Shown here in pieces: positions 56,695 through 64,000 of a stretch of 64,000 nucleotides of DNA. The notes beneath the pieces were generated by a model that ran no database searches, was not told the DNA's origin, and saw only the letters and a list, made by a program, of their open reading frames with translations. The position numbers and the translations under genes were made by a program. This DNA is from Miscanthus floridulus (Eukaryota > Streptophyta > Magnoliopsida > Poales > Poaceae). Position 1 is the stretch's first letter. Each line of letters starts with the position of its first letter. The stretch lies in NCBI RefSeq assembly GCF_019320115.1, contig NC_089594.1:20544055-20608054 (forward strand), written 5' to 3'.

Positions 56695-57430
56695 AGAGAA
56701 GGAGTGTTGGTTTTCATGGACGACATCCTCATTTATTCTGCAAATATAGAAGAGGATATCAGATTGTTGACCCAAGTGTTTGACATATTGAGAGCTCATT
56801 AGTTCTTCATCAAACTTTCTAAGTGCTTCATTCTTTGCTCAATTTGAGGTGGAATACATACCTGGGCCATTGCATTTCTAGGAAGGGTGTAGCTACTGAG
56901 CCCACTAAGGTTGCTGTTGTGCAATAGTGGCCTATACGCAGTAATTTGAAGGAGCTAATTTAAGAGGTTTTCTTCGGTTAACTGGGTACTATAGAAAGTT
57001 CATCAAGCACGTACTATGGTATGGTATTATAACCTTTAATTGTGGAGACTGATGCTAGTGATACAGGTTTCGATATTGTGTTGATGCAGGGTAGCCATCC
57101 TGTGGCTTACCTTAGCAAACCTGTCAGTGCTAAGAATCAAAGCTTTTCCACCTATGAGGAAGAGTGCATGGCCATTATCTTAGCAGTTGAGAAATGGAGA
57201 CCTTACCTGTAGCAGCAAGAGTTCCTGATTAGAATTGACCATAGAAGGATTCTCCATCTTACTGATCAGAGGATTACTACTAAATTACAGCAGAAAGCTT
57301 TACTCAAATTGATGGATCTCCAATTCAAGATTGTGTATAGACAAGGAACTGCCAATCAAACTGCCGATGCCTTGTCTAGATGTCAATCTGACCCAACTGT
57401 TTCAGCAGTCACATGTTCTCAACCTGTGTG
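56695..57430 (+). pseudogene. Ty3-gypsy RT/RNase H fragment
   Basis: Starts GVLVFMDDILIYSANIEED (RT catalytic FMDD, about 56708-56760). A weak trace of the RT end (Trp-Val-Leu, Lys-Val-His) follows near 56985. Then comes RNase H: ETDASDTGFDIVLMQG (about 57040), SKPVSAKNQSFSTYEEECMA (about 57115-57175) and KIVYRQGTANQTADALSRC (about 57327-57385). At least five stops and no LTRs nearby, so it is an old fragment joined directly to the LINE fragment on its left. Confidence 0.82.
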
Positions 57431-57544
57431 GGTGGACAGATTCCTAGGCCCATGGCTTCACCCCCAACAGTCGTGTCGTGCTTACCACGAAGGTCGAGTC
57501 TAGCTAGAAGTGCCTACATAGTACATTAGCATTGTTGCATATAT

Positions 57545-57823
57545 ATATAGAGAGAGAGAGAACTACTACCCTGTAGCTGGTTATAAAATAACTTATTCTG
57601 TAGCCACTTTGAGTTACGATAATTACTATGTTAATTTACGAGATTATAATAACTCCATACTAAGTGGTTTACTGTAACGTTATGGTAAATATCTCCATGT
57701 GTTATAGTAACCCAACTATCGTAAATATGTATTGATATTATTGTAAATTAGTATATAAAATTATCGTAAATGGAGGTGGCTATATAATAACTTATTCTGT
57801 AGCTGGCTACTGAATATACTCTC

Positions 57824-57830
<7 letters not shown>
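57545..57830. repeat. AT-rich element with inverted repeats
   Basis: AATAACTTATTCTGTAGC occurs in similar context at about 57585 and 57785, next to GTAGCTGG/CCAGCTAC-like words on both sides. It may be a decayed MITE; no clear target duplication. Confidence 0.4.

Positions 57831-57904
<74 letters not shown>
57824..57904. repeat. (CA)n(TA)n microsatellite
   Basis: About 13 bp of CA repeats followed by about 68 bp of pure TA repeats. The open frame across it is an artefact. Confidence 0.95.
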
Positions 57905-57907
<3 letters not shown>

Positions 57908-58400
57908 GCGCTGCAAGGCTCTGACTGACAAGATTAACTTTGGCACCTCATGCCTAATCCAGCACCTTTGTAGTTTTACAAGGTCGTCGTTGATAATAGT
58001 CATCAATTAGGATTCAGTTATGTGTGTGTGTGTGTGTTTTTTTTTTTTTTTTGGAGAACTAGGATTCAGTTAAGTGAGTTGGAGAGGAACCGGTGGTTGC
58101 AGGTATAATGTACGTTTTTTAGGCCCATTCGAAAAAGGCTTTCCTGATCGCCTCGCCTGTGTATCGGGGATCCGGCCGGTCTGGTTTGCTCTACCTCGGC
58201 TACGTCCGCGATAAGGTCCTTCTGCTTGGTGGCCCTCCTGCCAGTCATGAAAGTTTGAGTATTTTTTTGGAATTCTCTCCTGGCATTTGCGCACTAGTAT
58301 ATGTTGATTATTGTATATATAAAAAAAAGAGAGGCTAGTTGACTTCTTGTTGATTTCTTGACTCTGAACCAACTAAAGATTAAATGAAATGGACTCGATC
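57905..58400. other. Non-coding
   Basis: Contains a (TG)n run and a 16-base T run (58021-58052). No gene seen. Confidence 0.45.
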
Positions 58401-58516
58401 AGCCTGTTCGCTTGTTAGTTTTGGTCAGTCCAAATCAGTTAACCAACAATGTTTTCCTCTCATAATAAATAAACACCAGCCAGCCCAAACCAGCCCAGAA
58501 ACCAACCAGCGAACAT
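58401..58516. mobile_element. Short MITE with AGCCTGTTCGCTTG ends
   Basis: Left end AGCCTGTTCGCTTGTTAG; the right end reversed reads GGCATGTTCGCTGGTTGG. The same left end reappears at 63976 on the window edge. Target duplication not resolved. Confidence 0.55.
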
Positions 58517-58625
58517 GCCAAATATGGCAATATCCATCCATAGGTGGAGAGGGGAGCACACGAGCCGTTGCAACTTGAGAGTTCATTTAGCGTGGCCAGG
58601 CTATTTAACTTGGCAGACTACTTAA

Positions 58626-58952
58626 GGGGGTGTTTGTCCTCCTAAACTTTAGTCGATGTTTCATTGCATATTTGGACACGTACATGAAGTATTAAATATA
58701 GACTAATTATGAAACTAAATGCATAGATTGAGACTGTTTTGCGAGACGATTTTTAAGCATAATTAGTTCATGATTTGACTATATGGTGCTGCAGTAAACA
58801 TGTGCTAATGACAGGTTAATTAGGCTTAATAAATTCGTCTCGCGGATTACTGACGGATTCTGTAAGTTTTTTTTATTAGTATCCGAACACCCCCAATGCG
58901 ACACCCCCATATGACACCTCCTAAACTATAGTCGCTGGATCCAAACACCCCC
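58626..58952. mobile_element. Tourist-type MITE, 327 bp
   Basis: Ends GGGGGTGTTTG and (reverse complement) GGGGGTGTTTGG, flanked by TAA on both sides (58623-58625, 58953-58955). The body has CTAAACTTTAGTC near the left end and GACTATAGTTTAG-like sequence near the right, plus AATAAATTCGTCTCGCG, typical of an abundant grass MITE family. Confidence 0.83.
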
Positions 58953-58955
58953 TAA

Positions 58956-61243
58956 ATAGAGCTCTGATCTATATCCGGAAAGTGGAACAAAATATCAATC
59001 TTCAGCGAGTTACTTACTTCCCCACAAATTTGTTAGCTACTTCGATCCTTTCCCTTTCCTTTCCACCAACCTTACCCATTATCACGGGTCAAGTAAGGGG
59101 TCTCTTTACCCATTCTCACAAGTCAAGTAGGGGCTCTATAATTTTCCGTTACACCGTTTTTTCACTCGCTATGCCTCGGTTACTACCAATCCAGCGCTGC
59201 TTCCTCACCTGGCGCCGCCTCCTCCCCGCCTACCGCCTCACCGCCCACCCATCATCTTCTTCGCGTCCAGTGCCTCCTCCCCGCCTGACCCCTCTTCCGC
59301 GCTCGATTCCTCCTAGGGCGATGTCGCTGATGCCGCCTTCCCAATTCAAATACACTTGGTTCCTCTGGCCAGTAGCTTGCCAGGTCCGTGCTCCCTCTGG
59401 CCGAGCCGTGGCCAGCCCTAGGAGGACCATGGGTCTAGAGCAACTCATCGGCTTGCCCTTTGCCACTATCATGGTCGACACCGGCCGAATCAGCTGTTCC
59501 CCTCTTCGTACCGGTGTTGTGCCTACGTGAAAGAGGATGCGGGGAAAAAGAAATAGAAACAAGACATGATTCTCGGTGAGAAAGTGCACGAGAGAGAAAA
59601 TTTTTGGAAGAGGTGAGGTGATTTAAAAATAGTTTGAGGTTCCAGTAAAAAAGAATATGACACTATTTTAAGTAGTACAACTGAAGAAAACAACTTAAAG
59701 CAGACCCATAAAACATGAGGCTACCTAAGCAGATAATGCTGAATTATGTTACCTTGCCAGATCTTTGTTAAAAGTATTATTTGATCTGAAAAATGAAAAA
59801 AATTGTAATCATGCCGAGCCCAGGTTGAAACGCCACAGCATGTAATGAAAAGACCTCTGCTAAAAGACTGAGCTGAAAGTATCATTCTGAGAGAGACGAA
59901 TGCAGCTCTTCCAGCCCCATTTTTATATCTGTACACATACATTCCACCAACACCAAATGATCACTGCTTCATTTCCATTTTTTACTAGGCAGCAAATCAC
60001 TGCTTCATTTCCCTTTTTTTCTAGGCAGCAAACCATATACAATTTACACTGCCTGAGAAATCACCAACACCCCATACCAAGTTAATCCACAGCATATTCC
60101 TCATCGAAAAACCAATCACTGAAACTGAAAAACACACAAGCTGCAAAAGCGAACTGTAGGATCCAAATTATCCAATCCAATATAACCATCTCGATTTCAT
60201 CCACAAAACATCGTTTCGCGAGCATCAAAACGAACTGAACACCAGTATGCATCCAAGCAACCATCCTCAAAATTCAGGCAGCATACATGAGTATGGCATC
60301 AGCATATCCTCAAAATAGGAACTCTGCTTTCAGATGCAAATCCTGCATCTGGTTCTGACAACTGCCTCATCTCCTCTCCGGACCCTACGCTACCCCTGCT
60401 GAAGCCGGCCGTTGCCAGCCAGTCAATGCCTGCAGGAAATACAGAAGGCCGTGATCAAATATAAGCAGTAGTTAACAACGCTACGATTCGGGGCGACAAA
60501 TTAATCGCAAGAACTTATTCTAAAAAACTTTCATCATCTGATAGGTACATGTTCCGCTAGCTTGTCACTCCAGAATTTATACTAATCCAGGAGGTCAGGT
60601 TGATTCCAATGCAAATGCAGTAGAACTGGGATGCCAATTATGCTTTTACCGCTCCTATCATCATCAGGATAGCCGTTTCATGAAGCCACCATATGATACT
60701 AACATAAGTGAGAAATTCACACGTACTGTAACTCAAAGGTCACTCTGATGATAAAATCGCACTGAATCTCTGATCTTTGTGCATGTACACTTGATGTTTT
60801 TTAGTCTGCTGTGTTTCTTGGGGTTTGATGCCCAAGAAGGAGATCTCGTGTAAATAATAATATGAAACAACCAAACACTTCCAGCAAGGTTAAATTCTCT
60901 CATTTTCATTCAACTTGTGAGATCAGTGAACACACCGCGTGAATGAACAAAGTCAATACTATATGATCTAGAGTATGCACTTCCAAACAAGTTGCACTTC
61001 CACTCACAAAATTTCATCAAGTCAAAGAAAACATTAGTGATATAGCTAAAGAGTTAACATAAAAAAAACAGTGAAACATTTATTTTACTTTTTTTTAAGA
61101 ACCGGATTGGCAGTAACCAGTAAGCATCGTTTCGAGTACAGAGAACAAGAATGTTGCAAGACAGCAAGACAATCACCACAGAGCCAAATCATGAATTGTA
61201 AAATGTGGGTAAGATAGAAGAAACTAGAATACCTGGGCAAGGA
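58956..61243. other. Non-coding interval
   Basis: An open frame at 58982-59530 is Pro/Ser/Arg-rich in its GC-rich half (59170-59530) without recognisable motifs; I do not call it a gene. ACTGCTTCATTTCC is repeated at 59960 and 59999. Bases 60250-61240 may be the 3' untranslated part of the minus-strand gene that follows. Confidence 0.35.
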
Positions 61244-62780
61244 TTAATAGTGCAAGTATGCCGCCAAATCTGAGTTCAGGCCCTGGCCACCGCCATCTGT
61301 TCTTTGCTGGTGCAACACTTGGACATGCAGCTGGCTCAACGACGGTGGCAGCGGCGGCAGAAATGAACCCATTTGGTGCCCATTTGGCTGTGGTTGCTGG
61401 TCGGCGAGGAATGGCGCGTCCTTGGCAGACCCCGGCGACAGGAACGCCATTGTGGCGCCGGCGCCGCCCCCGTGCTCACCGTTCGCGTCCTGCTGCGCCA
61501 AAGTCGTGTTGGGCTGGTGCATGGCGAATCCAACCGCGTCGGCCAGCTGCTGCTCCTGCAACATCTGTTGCACCGTCGGCAGCTGCTTCTCCTGCAGCAT
61601 CTGTTGCACCGTCGGCTGGTGCCAGTACGGGTGGTCTTGCCCCAGCAAGATGTCGAGCTCTGTCCCGGAGTACTGCGCCACGGGCTGCTGCTGCTGCGTG
61701 ATCATTTCCTGCTCTCTGCCGAGACCCGCCGCGGCGACCTGCCTCATGAGCATTTCCTGCTTTCTTTCCATGTCTGCCATGGCGGGGCGGACAACTCCTG
61801 CGCCTGCAGGATCCCTTGTGTTGAACCGTCCGGGTGGCCGTTCCCAGGGGTGATGCCGAGCTCTTTCTGGGCGTGCCGAGCCTCGGCTTGCCGCGATATG
61901 ATCTCCAGCCTCTTAGCAAGGTCTGGCATAGACTCTTTCTCAATCTGCTGGATCCAGCATCTCCTGGAGCCACGCAGCGTCCGGGCTCTGATGCGTCATC
62001 GTCATCACGTCCTGCTCCCACTGCTTCCTGATCATTTCCCGCTCGTCCGCGAGCTCTACCATGGCGGCCAACTCCTGCAGCATCGCCTGGGTTTCGCCGT
62101 CTGGGTGGCCGTTTCCAAGGGCCATATAGAGCCCATTCTGAGCGTGCTGCTGCTGCTGCGCGCCCGCGGCCAGCTGCATCATCTCCTGCTCCGCGAGCAC
62201 CGCCGCGGCAGCGTGCCGCGAGTTCATGTCCTGCACTCTGGCAACCTGCCCCGCGGCTACCACCTGCTGTTGCGCCACAAGGTGGTGGTGGTGCTGCTGC
62301 TCGCCCGTGGCGCCGGCGAGCTGCATCATCGCTTCCAGCAGAACGGAGGTGCTGCCCTGCCCCGGCGTTCTGCCCGCAGCATCATCTCCTGCATGGCGCC
62401 GTTGCCCTGTCCCAGCGTGCTGTCCCGCAGAATCGAGGTGCTGCGGCGCGGCTGCCGGGGCCTGCACCGACCTCATCGCCTCCTCCCGCGATGCCTCCGA
62501 CATCTGCTGGTGCAGCTGCCCGTGCCCGCACACCTCCGGGAAGCCCGGCGGCCTGGAGCTGCGCCGCTTTGCGGCCCGCGGCATCAGCATTGTCTGCTCG
62601 CTCAAGGTGGGCTCGCGGTGGCTGGTGCAGCTCCCTCCACCTGACCTCGTTGGCCTTCCGAACGCCCAGCAGCCGGGCGTCCTGCTCCCTGGCGTGCTCC
62701 AGCGCGGCGTCGACCTGCGCCCGCGCCGCGGCCGCGACGTCGACCGGCTCGGACGCGCCCAGAGCCTATTCTTTTTCTAT
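61244..62780 (-). pseudogene. Gln/Met-rich protein gene, frameshifted
   Basis: Minus-strand coding traces change frame at least twice. Segments include SEPVDVAAAARAQVDAALEH (about 62750-62690) and EQDARLLGVRKANEVRWREL; then, in a second frame from about 62605, CGHGQLHQQMSEASREEAMR, EQEMMQLAAGAQQQQHAQN and a stop at 61940; then MPDLAKRLEIISRQAEARHA (61929-61744); then MADMERKQEMLMRQV to the end at 61244 with QQQQ runs. GNGHPDG-x-TQ occurs twice (about 62110 and 61840), so an internal unit of about 270 nt seems duplicated. A Gln-rich, coiled-coil-like transcription-factor C-terminus is possible, but no DNA-binding domain is seen. I do not recognise the family. Confidence 0.45.
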
Positions 62781-62789
62781 ACATGCTGA

Positions 62790-63975
62790 AAGTGTTTGTT
62801 TTGGATATCAGTATTGATCTGTGCAAAAGGAACAGATAAAAAGGATAAAATGTGCTATGATTCTAATGAATGGACTTGGCTGAACAGACTAATAAATAGA
62901 AAGTCTATTTGCTGAATCCAATTATGGAGAGTTTTCTGTATTGCAAAAAGAAATGCTGTATTCAAAATGGATAACATGTACTTCGATTAATTTTGATTAG
63001 TGGACTAGCTGAACACACTAATTAGAAGGTCTGTTTGCTGGCTCCAGTCATGGAGTTTTCTGCATTGCACTGCCAAAGACATGACGTGTTTATGCAAAAT
63101 GCAGGATATGTTGACAAACTTGTAGGATGAATCGTGGCTCAATTTTACTTGCTACTAAGCAAGCCGTGTGGTGGTTAGTACAATATATAGAGGTGCTCTT
63201 TGTTTAAGTACTAAGCTAACTGCAGTTATTTATTTCCTGTGATAATATGCTTTTCTTAGGAGTGTGCCATTCCACATTTTGTCAGTTTATACATGACGTG
63301 TACCGTGAAATTGTGAATATGCTATCATGCACGGATAGTTGTGAATGCAATTTGAAATGAAGATTCATTCTCATATGTGCAGAATACATTAATGGTAAAT
63401 CTTTGTGGCCTATTGCTGTTGTTGATCCGTTTGTGACAATCTTTTTCATTGTGCATACTCTAGCTTTATTCGTAATGTTATTCAGTTCGTTCAGGTTCCA
63501 TATGATGTTGTCAATAGGAACCTATAGCTGTGTTGATTTGACAAATGTCACCAGATGGAATTTTAGCACCCCAGTATCATGCATTCTTATGTGTACTGTA
63601 AGGACTTACATCATTCATTGTGATGATTGGCTTTTCTAGATACATAGCATCCAGATTATAAGACGTTTTGGCTTTTCTAGATACATAGCTCTTGCTATAC
63701 ATTTAGATATACATAGCTTTTCAACATAAAAAGAAAGAGTTATGTGACTTACATCTTCTCATTAAGCACTGTAAGTGTATGACAGCCCCTTTCCTGCACT
63801 CATCTTTGGCAGCATTTTCCAGTTAGGCTCCCGAGGATCAAGTCTTTCAGCACAGCTGACAATACATATCACAAAGTTAGCACAAGAGTTTTCTTGTGTT
63901 CCTCTTACTTCAAATATCACTGCCATTATAGCAATAGATAATAGGCTAATGAACATTTATGAAATAATTCAGTTT
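62790..63975. other. Non-coding, with a Stowaway-like fragment
   Basis: AT-rich. Bases 63640-63740 contain GGCTTTTCTAGATACATAGC twice in tandem arrangement and ATTATAAGACGTTTTGGC, similar to the Stowaway MITE in the F-box introns but without clear ends. GAACACACTAATTAGAAGG-like words repeat at 62883 and 63012. Confidence 0.45.
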
Positions 63976-64000
63976 TAGCCTGTTCGCTTGCTCGTATCTG
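63976..64000. mobile_element. Start of a second AGCCTGTTCGCTTG MITE, cut by window edge
   Basis: TAGCCTGTTCGCTTGCTCG matches the left end of the MITE at 58401. The rest lies outside the window. Confidence 0.4.

Noticed and set aside
57761..58006. Frame encoding alternating Tyr-Ile
   Set aside because: It is a translation of the (TA)n microsatellite.
61373..62644. 423-residue plus-strand frame, the longest in the right part
   Set aside because: It is antisense to the Gln/Met-rich minus-strand coding traces; Leu/Arg/His-rich composition is what the complement of CAG-rich coding sequence produces.
1..64000. A novel prokaryote-like defence or metabolic system
   Set aside because: All content is explained as plant genes and transposons; nothing resembles an operon or a new multi-gene system.

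Overview
The window is plant nuclear DNA, most likely from a panicoid grass; sorghum or a close relative is a guess from overall similarity and could not be tested here. Genes have introns with GT-AG junctions, spacing is wide, and most of the sequence is transposable elements of many superfamilies, often nested. No bacterial-type operon, CRISPR array or phage was seen.

Left half (1-33.9 kb). A 10,971-bp Mutator-like element (571-11541) has ~860-bp terminal inverted repeats and a perfect 9-bp target duplication. It carries a decayed MULE transposase, a decayed plant-mobile-domain (aminotransferase-like) gene and two small GRF-type zinc-finger genes. The genes point inward from the two ends and meet at an internal array of the same CTCGGCGT/ACGCCGAG words that crowd the element's ends. 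About 160 bp further on lies a Helitron relic (about 11.7-18.9 kb, minus strand) with HUH Rep, two-tyrosine and PIF1-helicase motifs. A Ty1-copia element (20814-25284) has two 446-bp LTRs and a 5-bp target duplication but lacks the integrase core. Then come a hAT-like element, a Tourist MITE and a PIF/Harbinger relic that contains a 241-bp MULE-type MITE with a perfect 9-bp target duplication.

Right half (34-64 kb). This part holds the host genes. Two F-box/FBD-like genes (36632-40445 and 50917-54717) are about 98% identical, each modelled with five in-phase exons and 496 residues. They flank an apparently intact alpha/beta-hydrolase gene (45229-47880, eight coding exons, 479 residues). The F-box copies share intronic Stowaway and hAT MITEs, so those insertions predate the duplication. 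Their promoters and 3' flanks differ. The upstream leader of copy A recurs directly after copy A's stop codon and lacks a hAT insertion there, giving an internal empty site. Further right are 5'-truncated LINE pieces, a Ty3-gypsy RT/RNase H fragment, several MITEs and a decayed Gln/Met-rich coding region.

Two cross-cutting patterns stand out. Every premature stop that I could place in frame in the MULE, the Helitron and the copia element is explained by a single C-to-T or G-to-A change, as expected from deamination of methylated, silenced DNA. Three G:C homopolymers of 29, 31 and 30 bases, each preceded by TTA on the G strand, are either real slippage expansions or assembly artefacts. I found no convincing new biological system; the cargo-carrying MULE and the duplicated F-box locus are the most informative parts.
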